This document shows, one piece after another, positions 33,269 through 44,226 of a DNA stretch of 64,000 nucleotides. A program made the translations under genes and the position numbers. The stretch is from Rhizophlyctis rosea (Eukaryota; Chytridiomycota; Chytridiomycetes; Rhizophlyctidales; Rhizophlyctidaceae). The stretch is taken from assembly GCA_027596075.1 (NCBI GenBank), contig JADGJC010000003.1:310001-374000 (forward strand), in the 5' to 3' direction. The stretch's first letter is position 1. Each line of letters starts with the position of its first letter. The notes beneath the pieces are model-generated. The model did not search any database. It was given only the letters and a program-made list of their open reading frames with translations, and was not told the DNA's origin.

Positions 33269-34370
33269 GACGAGAGTTGAAAGACGATGATAGGTTCGAG
33301 CTACTTTTGCTATGTCGGTGGCTCCGAAAAGACGGAATCAAAGCTTCAGCCAAGCCAGGATTTCATACCATTTGCCTCTTGGCTTGGCGGGGAAAATGGA
33401 TGGCAAAGTTCATTTTATAGGGTGCGGAATGATACACCCATTTGCGCAACCTCTTCTTTTCCCTCTTGCAACGCATCTTTCCTGTTCCAACGCCATCGTC
33501 ACGGCGATTTCTGTCAAAATTGCCCAAATCCATTTCAACTTTTGGGCCTTTCCAATGAACGACACTCTTATGACTCCTCCATCAAGAGCCAATTCTCGCT
33601 TTGCATTGAAATTGAACCTGTCAAATCATGCTAGAGAAGGACCCTTAACGCGTCACAGGGTCCTGGTGCCGTCATCGGTGATTAGCTCTGGCATTAGGTA
33701 ATCTTGAAATATTCAGGGTCCTATATCCATTGCCCACCCTCAGTGTCTCGGCTGTTTACAGCATCAACCGCCGTCAACACGGACCCTCAAACTTCCCAAT
33801 ACCCCATTCAGCGATTGATCGATAGACGAAATCATAACGGAGGGCAAAAATCAACAAACCAAACCATGGTCATAACTATGTTGGTGTGTCCATTCGGTCA
33901 TCAGAACCGATCAAAAAACCCATGAGCGGTGTGATTGCCAATGATCGGTTTACTTGAGTCATTTGGACAATGGGAATGGGACTGGCCGCGTCCGTCATCC
34001 CCATCATAAGAGTCTGCCCTATTTTTATGTCCACACGATATGGACATGATGTGTGAGGATATGATGCGTGGGGTTTCATGTCCGATACCCTTACGATAGA
34101 TAATTGTTGGGGGACGCATACATACCGAGGCAACAAAAAATTTTGGGATTCGGGATGGAGTTGTTGAGTTGCGGTTTTTGGGCGCATAAATGTTTTGCAA
34201 CTACGATTCCTCCTTTAACTCCATTTCTCTCTTTTTGCGCCCCGGGAATTGATTGGTGGTGCATTGACTTTGACAAGCAGTCGTCAGCTCCATATATTCT
34301 CCTAGCATACATCGTCCCCTCAAGCGGTAATATACATACATATCCTAAACTCCGGCACCTTATCAAAGCA
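33269..34370. other. Intergenic, no gene seen
   Basis: 1.1 kb between a minus-strand hypothetical gene and the plus-strand stathmin-like gene. Only short unsupported ORFs. A TATA-like CATATATTC near 34291 lies about 80 bp upstream of the ATG at 34371. Confidence 0.5.
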
Positions 34371-35889
34371 ATGGGCTGCGGCGCATCAAAGACCTCAGCA
34401 CAGGTCGCACCGACCATCGAATTTCGTCCCGCATCGTCCTCGCCCACCAAAACAGAACAGCAAAAAGCGGCAACTGAGTCGACAAAACCCGCCACGGTCA
34501 ATCACTCTCCTCCGCGCGCATCTGTAGAAAAACATGGTGCGTCGGATGCTGAGACAAAGGTGACCGTTACGACTGAGTCACTTAAGGATGGGAAGAGGGA
34601 TGCCGGTGGTAAGGGGAGGGAGGACGGGGCAAGAGAGGAGGAGAAGAAAGTTCATGGTATGTGTATGATTTGAATTCGTTGTTTTGGTGTGAGGGAGTTG
34701 GAAGTGGGGATTTGTGCCGATTTAACGTGGCGTTCAAAACGAACAGCACCGCTGTCAAGACCCGTCATGCCGTCGATTCCTTCATCTGATGGTCAGGAAC
34801 TGAAGAAGGACCGATCGGGAAGTTTGACGAAACGTAAGTCTTTTGAAAACGTTTTTTCACTTTTCCATAGCTATCAGCACCAACGTTATCACTCCCCATT
34901 TCCGCATAACTCATCCACAATCCAATCATCCTCCCCTCACACACAGTGAAACTTAAACCCGTCGCCTTCGAAATCCCCCTCGACGACGACCTCATCGCGC
35001 GACCTGTATCCCGGGCTGGTCCCGTCGGTGCGCGTGATCTGAATGCTGGTAGTGCAGGCTCGTCGTCTTCGCAGCTTTCAGAGGGCAATGGCGCGCTCCG
35101 TGCCACGCCATCTGCTAAGAAGTTGCCGAAGTTGGGATTGACGGAGCAGGATCTGCAGGCTAAGTTGGCGAATACTGAGGCGAGGTGGAAGGTGAGGGAG
35201 GTTGTTGATCTTGTTGTTGGGACGTTCCTACGGAGGGGTTGCCGTTAAAGGTGCATTTCTTGGAATTTTAATCTCACACACCATTTCCCAAAACACAGGA
35301 CCTTGACCAACGCCGCTCCTCCGGCCGTCTCCGCGGCACAAAACCAAAACTCCCCACAGAATCCACAACAACGCCCTCCACCGTCCCACCCGACCCATCA
35401 GACCTCAAACAACGCCTCCTAACAAAAGAAACCCTCGCAACCCAACGCCGCGCCCGCGAACTCGAAAAACTCCAAGCAAAGCTTGCCAAACAAGAGGCGC
35501 ATGCGAGAAAGGTGCAGGAGCGGAAGCGCATGCTGGGGAAGGGGAGTAACGAGGATTTGCGGCTTAGTTGGGGTGGGGAGAAGGAGTTTCCTGTTATGGG
35601 TGGTGGCGGGAGTGAGAGTGATGAAGGGGGGATGACGAGACCCACTACACGGGGACGTATTTTCGACGAGGATGAACCGGTTGTTGGGGCTACGAGGCCT
35701 GCGACTGCTGTTGATTTGGAGGGGGAGGGGGTGGGATTTGGGTTTGGGGCCAAGGGGGAGGGGTATAAGCCTTTTGATGCGGATAGTGGGAAGGGGAGTA
35801 GTCGGGGTGGTAGTGGGAGGAGTGTTTTGGGGGGTTTTGGGGAGGGTGGGGAGGTGAGGGTTGTTAATGTTGCTGTTGAGGGGCGATGA
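34371..35889 (+). CDS. Stathmin-domain-containing-1-like, predicted N-myristoylated protein
   Basis: Four exons (34371-34656, 34747-34833, 34947-35191, 35299-35889) join with consistent phases to give 402 aa. The N-terminus MGCGASK fits N-myristoylation (Gly2) with a palmitoylatable Cys3. Vertebrate STMND1 also starts MGCG. A disordered Ser/Thr/Lys region is followed by VAFEIPLDDD and LTEQDLQAKLANTEARWKDL. A long charged helix comes next (LLTKETLATQRRARELEKLQ then AKLAKQEAHARKVQERKR), resembling a stathmin-like tubulin-binding helix. The tail is Gly/Asp-rich. A membrane- or axoneme-associated microtubule role is inferred. The stathmin assignment rests on order and pattern, not alignment. Confidence 0.6.
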
Positions 35890-36079
35890 CGAGGTGTCCG
35901 GGTGCTCATAGCGGTAATAGACAGTCAACATACCAAAAGCGCTCATCGCACTTCCGAAAGCTAAAAGGGATTTAGCCTAAATGAAGGTTGTAGGAGGGAT
36001 ATACCCATACAAGAGTAGGAGTTGGTTTTGTTAATGAAATATCAAGAGAGTGAGCACATTGGGAGAGTCGATGATGGTG

Positions 36080-36100
36080 TTTTTTTTTTTTTTTTTTTTT
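36080..36100 (+). repeat. Poly-T homopolymer (21 T)
   Basis: An unbroken run of 21 T in an otherwise gene-free stretch (35890-36405), downstream of the stathmin-like gene. It could be the poly-A tail trace of a minus-strand retrocopy, but no matching gene body or target duplication was seen. Confidence 0.9.
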
Positions 36101-36405
36101 GCAATGCTCCACATTGTGATCAGTACAGATATCTTAGATCGGTTGATTCGAAATCATCTTGACATTTCCAACGGATCCCGAAGATCACTACGTGGGCGAA
36201 CAGAGTTTGACATTGAGTGAAAGCAGCACCAGACTATTTTTGCCATTTTTATGAATCGAGTCCGGCGAAGATTGTGATGGATTCCTGCACTCCGTGAATT
36301 TGATGGTTGGTTATGTGATGTGCTGCGGAAGCTCTATGGGATTGTCAGTAATGATGCGACAGGTCGAGATGTTTGGACGCTCACCTGTACCCGTTTCTAC
36401 ACCTA

Positions 36406-37026
36406 TCAGGTGGTTTGCACCATTGATTCACCCAGGTTGACCATCAATATAACGAATGTTGACATGAACACCAAATTGACGACACGAAGCACCAATCTGC
36501 AGTTGAGTCCATCCGTAGTGAATTGCGTTTGGTTACCGGCGGAACACAAGGTCCTGATGTTGACGGCCGATAGGACTACTAGCTGGACTGCTAAACCAAA
36601 AGCCGCAATTTTCAAAGACCTTGACTTTACAATCGAAGTTGCGACCAATACAGCGCCCAACACTGCCAGTGTTGCCGCGATTAAGGTGCAAATCCAGTCG
36701 AAAGCTGTTTTCTGAGACTCGTGCCCGAATGTTTCACCCAAGAAAGATCTATCACCGTTACGGGTACGCGATAATGTGAGCAAAAAATGCCCACCGTCTT
36801 CCATTGCTCGTAGCACAACACCATTTCCCTGGTCATCACGTTCTATCTGAATTTGTGCTCCTTCTACCCTAGATCGCAGTAATAACCCTCCCTGCCCGTT
36901 TACATTCTGCAGCTCTATCTCACCGCTTACACGTACAAGTGGATTGGAAGGCATGTGTCCAGTAATTTGTCTGAGTGGATCTTGTGCGATGACTGTTGAC
37001 TCCAGCTCGGCACTTGGTATTGGCAT
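36406..37026 (-). CDS. Hypothetical membrane protein, three predicted helices
   Basis: The ATG at 37026 opens 206 aa. The soluble N-terminal about 105 residues are strand-rich (NPLVRVSGEIELQNVNGQGG, IQIERDDQGNG). Three hydrophobic segments follow: WICTLIAATLAVLGAVLVA (about 110-130), IAAFGLAVQLVVLSAV (about 142-160) and LVLRVVNLVFMSTFVILMVN (about 182-200). No family recognised. Base composition is less GC-rich than neighbouring genes and codon use lacks the C-to-G drift, so it could be a transferred or fast-evolving gene. Further exons on either side are possible. Confidence 0.55.
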   Translation of the reverse strand: MPIPSAELESTVIAQDPLRQITGHMPSNPLVRVSGEIELQNVNGQGGLLLRSRVEGAQIQIERDDQGNGVVLRAMEDGGHFLLTLSRTRNGDRSFLGETFGHESQKTAFDWICTLIAATLAVLGAVLVATSIVKSRSLKIAAFGLAVQLVVLSAVNIRTLCSAGNQTQFTTDGLNCRLVLRVVNLVFMSTFVILMVNLGESMVQTT

Positions 37027-38396
37027 TAAGCTTCACCCTTACACCAGCACGTTACGTCAGCAAACATGGATGACCTCCGCTGGCTCCCAGCGGTCAGTGT
37101 GGTCCCATATAGGTTTATACGCTGGAGAAAGCGAAGCGACCAAAGCGCATCCCCGTCGTATAAGGTTGATAGCTGTGATGTGCTCCAGTGCCGGAGTGGT
37201 TTGCCTACTAAGCCCGTGGAATAAGTAGAATATTAACGTACGTGAGGTGCTAAGATGCTCCATCTACAGAATTATCCAGCTCACATCAGTTCTTAACTTC
37301 CCCCTTTATAACTGGTACATGTGTCAGCGAGTGTTCTTGCCAACTGCCTTTATCTTTAACGTTAAGCGTCAACTACCATAGTTTAGTTAAAGTAGCCACG
37401 ACTCAGCGTCACAGGGCGGCCCGGAAGATTATCAGCCTGCACTCTCTCCTCTTTTTCGTAACATGCGTTCATTCAAGTTGGGCCCGTGGGGATATGATGC
37501 AACAACAGAAGCACCGCTTTTGCGCCTATTGCTACTTACTTAGTACTCATGCCGTTTCAGCCTGCAAAACACGGAAATTCCGGAAGGGATCCGTTCTGCG
37601 GCATAAGTTACATCAGCACAGTGGAAAGGAGATTTGCCATCGGAGATGGTGACCTCCGCATCGGACCGTGGTTCTTCCTTGACGCCTGTCTTGCCGCCTG
37701 TCTCCACCATCACCTTTGGTTCTGGGTGGTTCTCGACTCACCTCAAACCTATTTTCTAACCGCATTTTGAATTCACCGGAATTTGTATATGGCAGGCATA
37801 GCGTAAAGCATGCCCTACAAAAATCCATGCATACTGTATCTATCGTTAGTTGAACCATCCGCACCACTCACACCATCGGCTTTGCCTTCCTTCACGAATC
37901 ACCAGCGTTCCCTCGGTTGGCAGGAGGTCATCGGAGGTGATGATTGTGCCGGAGATTGAGGCTGAAGGTGATGCCGAACTGCCGAAACTGTTTACCGCGT
38001 GTCACTGCCACCAAGCCACGTGTACCCGACAACCCGTTTTCATTCACGTTGGGCATTGGGGGGTGGTGCACTGGTGATGCAAAAAAATATTGGGATCGGA
38101 GGTCCGGGGGACCCTCCTGTCAAACTGTGATAGGAGAGATGGGGGAGATTTTCACTTTCAGAGACCCACACCATCAAAACCCGTCACACCTTGATACCCT
38201 CCGTGTTCAACCTTCTCCGTGTTGTGGAAAGGAGACGCGTGCAGCCACATTTGTGAATATAAAGACGGCGTGGGGATGAATACTGCCCACTTCCTGCCCA
38301 CATCGACAGGTCACTGCAGCGACGCACACCTACAGACCATGGTGATAACTTCGAAGCTTTGATACAATTCCAGAATCACCTCATCCCATAATCACC
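37027..38396. other. Intergenic, P450 upstream region
   Basis: About 1.37 kb with scattered short ORFs and no recognised gene. A TATA-like AATATAAAG near 38257 lies 140 bp before the P450 ATG. Confidence 0.5.
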
Positions 38397-40473
38397 ATGT
38401 TTGACGTCAAACTCATGGCCCTCCCCTCCCGTCTCCCCTCCTTCCCATCCTCGCTCGAAGATGTCAAATCCCTCCTCCCCCAAAATATCGAATGGAACGC
38501 ACGCACAATCCTCGCTACAGTGGTAACCATCTACGGTTCCTCCCTCCTCATCCGTGCCCTCCTCCCCTCAACCCGTAGACACGACTCCGTCCCCAGTGTC
38601 ACCGGCGCGCTCCCCATCCTAGGCCACGCCGCCGCGTTCGAACAAGACAGCGTGACGTTCCTTAAATCACAGTTCCAGAAGTTGGGAGATGCGGTTTCTA
38701 TTAACTTGCTTGGGTGGAACGTGTCAATTTTGACTAGCAAGTATACGAAGGAGTACTTTGGAGCGGCAGATCAGAAACTTAGTTTTGATGAGGCGGCGAA
38801 GGAGAGTTTGGTGCTTGATGTGACTTTGGGGTTGGGGGGTGAGTTTTTGGACGTGGGTGGGTCTTTGGCACTTTTGGAAACTCTAGGCACTCACAGGACG
38901 TTTTTGACAGCTATCACGAACCCATTCCACGTGACAGCCTTGAAAGAACGGTTCAACCCTCTCCTTCCTCAAAAACATCAGATGGTGTACGATGCTATGG
39001 AGCAATTTATTGAAAATACTATTAGTAAGGATATGGTTGGAAAGCCCGCAGATAGCCCTGTTGTTGTGAAAGACCTCAGACATTGGGCTTGGGGCATTGT
39101 TGCCAAGAGCAGTGCGCGGTGCTTTGTTGGTGAGGTGAGGTTTTTTCTGATTGTTTGACTGAACCTCCCCAGATTGTTGAGTGCTGATGATTTGGCTGCC
39201 TATAGAAACTCTCCAACAACCCCGACCTAATCGACATCTTCATCTCATACAACGGCGTCATCAACACCGCCATGCGCCAGTACCGGTTGTTGCCTACGTT
39301 CTTGAGGCCAATGAGCAAGTACTTTATTGGACGTCCTATCCGGAAACAGGAAGAACGATTGCGGGCGATCATCTTCCCTGAGATTTTGGAACGCCAGAGG
39401 AGGAAGCGGGAGTTGGGGGAGCGGTATGAGGCGCCGGTATGTTGGCGGCTCGAGTGAAGAAGAGCCCTAAGGGGAATAGGTTTACTCCCAGCACTCACTC
39501 ATGAGTCATTTACATACAGGACGACATGCTAGAGTTCCTCATCGAATCCCGCCTCCCAGACGGAACTCCCCAAAACAACGAAGAAATCCTCGGCCGTATC
39601 TTTGCCCTAATCTTCGCTAGCATGATCACCACCACATGTACGTTCCCCTTCCCCCCCTCCTTTCCCCTCCCCCCATTAACCCCACCCTCCCCACAGTCCG
39701 GACATGGCAACTCCTCTACGACGTCGCCGGCAACCCCTCCATCGAAAAACAACTCTACGAAGAACAGCAGGCTGTGATCGAAAAGCACGGAACGGCGTTT
39801 ACGAAGGAAGCGGTAGCGGATATGAAGCTTATGGAGACGTGTGTTAGGGAGAGTTTGAGGTTGAGTGTTAGTGTTTTTGCGAGTAGTAGGAGGGCGATGC
39901 AGGATGTTGAGTTTGCGGATGGGGTGAAAGTTCCTGAGGTTTGTGTCTTTTCGGTGATTTTTGGTTGAGTTTGTGGGTGGGGAGCAGTGAAGGAAAGGAT
40001 GGATAAAGTGGATGGCTGATAACCTTGATATTCAATTTTTGATTACAGGGCCGTATGGTCTTCCTTGCCGGATACGACATCCACCGCAACCCCGAAAGAT
40101 ACCCAGACCCAGACACTTTCAACCCGTCGCACCAAGCGGGCAAAATCGCCACCACACCTGACCGGAACTTTGTCCTGTTCGGCATGGGAAAGTGCGTCAT
40201 CAATTTTGATCCCTTAACAATCAACCTTTCTTACTCGTCTGCCGAACTATTGGACTAATCATGATTTCTCCTTTCAGACACACCTGCCCCGGCCGCTTCT
40301 TTGCCGTCCTAGAAATGAAAGCCGCCATCGCCGCCTTGTTGAGGAAGTATGAATTTTACGTCGTCAAGGACGATGTGTCTCTCGAACGCTGTGACAGGCC
40401 GCCGCATATGCCCAAACCGGATGAAATGTATATCACTGAAGATAGGCCTATTGCGTTTTATGCTAGGTCGTAG
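38397..40473 (+). CDS. Cytochrome P450 monooxygenase
   Basis: Seven exons with phase-consistent junctions: 38397-38838, 38887-39134, 39206-39436, 39520-39637, 39697-39938, 40049-40191 and 40278-40473. An N-terminal membrane anchor (TILATVVTIYGSSLLI) is followed by the Pro-rich hinge (SVTGALPILGHAA). The ExxR motif is CVRESLR. PERF-like PERYPDPDTFNPS and the heme loop FVLFGMGKHTCPGRFFA (Cys ligand) are present. The I-helix site reads FASMITTT, so the usual Gly and acidic residue of the AGx(D/E)T motif are replaced by Ser and Ile. His replaces Arg before the heme-loop Thr-Cys. About 473 aa, normal length. ER-located; the substrate cannot be read from sequence. The first intron is only 48 bp and leaves the frame open if retained. 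Confidence 0.92.
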
Positions 40474-41110
40474 AGGTGATGAGCAGAAGGCGAAGATTTA
40501 GAGGAGAGGAGGGGTATACCATTTGTATGTTTGTATTTATTGATGTTATGCATGGGAGGTCGGGTGGTTTATGACAGGCCGGAAGGTGACAGAATGGAGG
40601 CGGCTTGCGATGATTCATTAGACGTTTTGCATACGGATTCGATGGAAATGATGGAAGATGCGAATCGATGAGCTGTGTGAAATTGTGCCTTCGTCGCCAT
40701 CAATAAGGCCCAAACCTCTGCCTGATCCGCTCATCCTGACTTTCTTCGACCTTTGGCGAAGGGGACGAAAGACTGCGTCTCAAGGTGTTTTTAGCAAGCT
40801 CAATTTCCAGCCCCGATTTACGTCAGTCACCAAGGCCCGAAGATCACTTCAACCACAAAATCATGTTGCGGCAATGTATTTGTTATCGCTTAAAAGCAAA
40901 TGCCTTCAGAACACTGAATGATATGCAAAACGACTCTCACATCCTATTCACACTCGATGTCTTCCCCATGCTCTGAAAACTTTCGGTTACACCAATCTTA
41001 GTTAACCTTCTCGACGGGTCAGCTGTCATGCCCAACTCCCACCCAAGCAAAAAGCAGAACTCACAAATGCGTAAAACCTCAAAAAAACGATTCGCAACAT
41101 CAAACCACCA
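40474..41110. other. Intergenic, convergent 3' flanks
   Basis: 637 bp between the P450 (+) and F-box-like paralogue 4 (-). Only two overlapping short ORFs; no gene or RNA feature seen. Confidence 0.55.
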
Positions 41111-42460
41111 TCACTCCAAACCCCTCCAAAAAACCCGGTTCCGCTCAGGCGCCCCACTCCTCTTCCCATCCTCACCAACAGGGAACTCCCTCATCGTAAA
41201 ATAATACCCCCTAAACCGACGCTCTTCATATTCCTGATCCTGAAACCGATGAACCATCCGTCTCTTAGTCCTCCTCATAGGATCAAACACCACAACCTGA
41301 TCAATCTCCCCTTCCAGCTCTGTCTCTCTCTTCCATAACAGCATCAGATTGTCGAATTCCATCTTAGGGTATGCCGTGAATACTGGCGAAAGGTTCTCGC
41401 AGATGGGGAGGGTATAGAGGTAGGTGGCAGTAAGGGAGTAGATTCGACATTCAGTTGTGGAGTAGAGGAAGGCGTGGAAGCGGCTGAGCGATACATTCAA
41501 TGCGGTGAAGTCGGAAGGGAGAACTGTGGAGGCGATGATTTGAGAGGTGTTGATATTGTGGAGGGTGAGGTAAGTTAGATTGGTTCTGTTGTAAAGGAGG
41601 AGGGCTAGAATGATGCCGTTGAAGTTTGAGGAGAGGATAGAGGATCCGTCTGGGTTGCGGAGGGGAAATTTCATGCGACGTGAAGGGTCTTTGAGGGAGA
41701 TGAACTGTTGTGCGGATTGGTCACCTCGCGTGAGGAGCTGGATGTGGGCATTGTGGATGTAAATGATGTGCGTATCGGCTGGGAGGTCGATGAATCTGGC
41801 AGATGTGCCGTGAAGGATGGTGCCTGTGGACCAATTTTCGATGTAGGTGCAGTCCAGGCTTGTCTCGTCATTCGTTTGGTAGGTTCGTGAGGGGTTCTGG
41901 CTATAGCGAGCCAGGGCGTCGGTGCGAATGTGGGAGACGTAGCTTATGTTCATGATTGAGCGAGGAATGGTTTCTTCGAAAATGGAGTCAATGGATGTGC
42001 CGCGAGCGTGCCGGACGATGGTTTGACCATCTGGCATGACACCCAATGCGGTGTATGGGTGGTAATTTCTTTGTGTTTGTGGCAATCGATGACTATAAAC
42101 TAGGTCTCGTACAACGACATCATTCTCCCGCAATATAGTTTTGTTGATGCCAAGGTCTTCGATGTTTTCCCCTTCCACCCACTGCGGCACCCATGGCCGA
42201 TTCCATGCCCACCACAATGTTGCGAGGTCCCTCCAACTCTCGTGTCCGACCAAAGGTGGCAGATATTCTTCCGGGAGCACCTGCTGAAGCTTTGATTTCC
42301 AGATCTGGCGGTCGTAGGTGCGGATGATTGTGCAATACTGCTTGCAGACTTGTTCGCAACGGAGGAGGGTCAACACAGTGATATTGACGTTGGAGAACAG
42401 GATGGTGAGAATGTCGGGTAAGGTTTGGACAGAGACCATGCTGGTTGCATTAGTGGCCAT
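41111..42460 (-). CDS. F-box-like protein, paralogue 4 (divergent, intronless, no FHA domain)
   Basis: A single 449-aa exon from the ATG at 42460. The F-box-like block TLPDILTILF, CEQVCKQYCTIIR and QIWKSKLQQVLP is followed by ESWRDLATLWWAWNRPW, the landmark shared with the other three copies. The C-terminal signature is present but drifted (FTMREFPVGEDGKRSG, RVFWRGLE), making this the most divergent copy. No FHA domain lies in the roughly 300 bp upstream. The Trp-Arg codon intron seen in paralogue 1 and copy B is absent. Predicted SCF substrate-receptor role is inferred from the F-box only. Confidence 0.75.
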   Translation of the reverse strand: MATNATSMVSVQTLPDILTILFSNVNITVLTLLRCEQVCKQYCTIIRTYDRQIWKSKLQQVLPEEYLPPLVGHESWRDLATLWWAWNRPWVPQWVEGENIEDLGINKTILRENDVVVRDLVYSHRLPQTQRNYHPYTALGVMPDGQTIVRHARGTSIDSIFEETIPRSIMNISYVSHIRTDALARYSQNPSRTYQTNDETSLDCTYIENWSTGTILHGTSARFIDLPADTHIIYIHNAHIQLLTRGDQSAQQFISLKDPSRRMKFPLRNPDGSSILSSNFNGIILALLLYNRTNLTYLTLHNINTSQIIASTVLPSDFTALNVSLSRFHAFLYSTTECRIYSLTATYLYTLPICENLSPVFTAYPKMEFDNLMLLWKRETELEGEIDQVVVFDPMRRTKRRMVHRFQDQEYEERRFRGYYFTMREFPVGEDGKRSGAPERNRVFWRGLE

Positions 42461-43149
42461 ATCCTCATGAGGTCATCAAGTGTGAGTTTGATGGGCAATG
42501 AAATCTGGTCCAAATTGTGAGAAGCAGAGCGAGGAAGAGAGTGAAGAGCCTGCTGAGGGTGGGAATGCTGGATGTGGAATTTGTTGCTGTGCCACCGACT
42601 TAGGAAGGTCGATTACATAATTCATGGTTCATAAGTGTGGCTTGGGTCAGCCCGGTTCCAGCCGAGATCGCTGTCCAATGAATCAATAACCCTGGCCTGC
42701 AACTGATCGTCCCTCTACATTTTCTTTTCCCTCCAGACATTTTCCAATTCTCAAGACACAAGACACATGCACACATACACACACACAAGAATCAACTATC
42801 GACATCCATCCATCCATCCACCATCAACGTTAACAACAAATTGTGGGCTGGCACCGCTTCCCCTGCTCGACGGCAGGAACGGAGTGGCAATACTCCATAG
42901 TCAGTGGACGCCACTGGGATTCGTCCTGGGCTGATCAGGCTTTGGTCTCAAGCTCGCTAGCCAGTCCCACAACCAACAACGACAACAACTCTTCATATGA
43001 TTATGTGAGCCCGCGTGGTCAAATGATCGTCTTTGCTGGACGCTTTCCGTACTGATCAATGTTTGCTCCTACATCCAGTCTCAAGACCTTGCCAAACCAC
43101 GGCGACCCCTTTCAAGTATCCAACAAGTCATTTTAGCTACTGGCCCCCT

Positions 43150-43510
43150 ATGTATCCAACTCCTTGTATGATACCCAACGGGCATCCAAGACTCCCGGTT
43201 CTGTGGATGTGGTGGGCAGCGTCTTTAGTCAGGTAGACTCTGACCCGCAGGGTCGAGGATGAGATCATCAGGGGTTGGAAAACCCTGCTTTGCAGAAACC
43301 TGCTGTCAATCCTTTTTGAGATTGAGCCGTCCATCCTGCTTCCCTTGCTCACCGTGTCGAGTCCTGGTCCAATGTTCTGCTTTTGGGAGGTGGGGTGGGG
43401 TTCTTTTGCTTCCCTCGCTCATTTTATATTCGTCTATTTAGGTTCAGAGTTGCATCATTCGGCGAACGGTCGCGGCGAACGACATCATCGACAAGCGGTA
43501 TCGGACAAGG
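43150..43510 (+). repeat. Dispersed repeat A, copy 1
   Basis: Shared landmarks with the copies at 44315 and 44765: TCAGGTAGAC, a GGGGTTGGAAA or similar block, then AATCCTTTTTGAGATT followed by a [T/C]GGCCGTCCATCC-type block and GTCCTGGTCCAA. A G-rich stretch and a CTATTTAGG motif end the unit. Identity is partial, so the copies are old. Confidence 0.75.
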
Positions 43511-43552
43511 TTGCCAAATCGGGACAAAATCAACTAAGAGTGGGTCCGGCTG

Positions 43553-43655
43553 TTTAGGATAGAATGGACGTGGGGCTCTGAAGTGCCGATAGGTTCGTAT
43601 GTTTCAACTACTGTCCTTTGTTGAGTAATGTCCACTGACTTTCCTTTGCAGATTA
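43553..43655 (+). repeat. Dispersed repeat B, copy 1
   Basis: Resembles 44095-44190: both have GGGGCTCTGAAGTGC or GGGGTTGTGAAGTGC, a TATAGGT-type block and CCTTTTGTTGAGTA or CCTTTGTTGAGTA in the same order. The two copies lie on either side of the assembly gap. Confidence 0.65.
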
Positions 43656-43899
43656 CCTTTCCTCGGAAGGCACAGGCGGGGAAGCGGGAGATTGGGATAG
43701 TCAAGCACCTCTCGGAAGGGGCAGCTGGTATGTATCCATCCACCCATCCAAGAGATCCAATGCTCACACGAACTGACACCCCATTCTTCATCACTTTCTT
43801 TCCACAGCATCCCCAGCCAGCCATAGCCTGAAGCATGCAGCTCGCCAGAATGGTCCACTGAAGAGGTCATTGGTCGGTGGTCCCCCGTCCCTTTGCAAG

Positions 43900-43909
43900 N
43901 NNNNNNNNN
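43900..43909. other. Assembly gap (10 N)
   Basis: Ten N between related repeat copies. The true size of the gap is unknown, and the repeat array is probably collapsed or misjoined here. Confidence 1.
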
Positions 43910-44094
43910 CTTCGGAGTCTGTTGTGCCCATATAGGACTCCACGGGGGGGCCGGCATGTGGAAGGTGGCAACGATGCTTCCGGGCCCATCTGGGGATGTC
44001 GACTAGGATCAGTCCTCACGTACTGACTGGTAGATATTCTTAGGCGTTCGGAAGCGGAGCCATTGGCGCTGGGCTGTCGGCGTTGGGAGGGAAG

Positions 44095-44190
44095 GAGGAG
44101 GACGATAGCGCGGGGTTGTGAAGTGCTTATAGGTATATGTCCCATTCGCATTTCCTTTTGTTGAGTATATGCACTAATAATCTTTCGTCG
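44095..44190 (+). repeat. Dispersed repeat B, copy 2
   Basis: Partner of the repeat at 43553-43655, with the same landmark order but many substitutions. Confidence 0.6.
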
Positions 44191-44226
44191 ATTCGCTACT
44201 CTTGTTCGTTGCCCAAGACCTAGCTG

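Noticed and set aside
42461..42840. A hidden FHA domain upstream of paralogue 4
   Set aside because: Only low-complexity and microsatellite-like sequence is found there.
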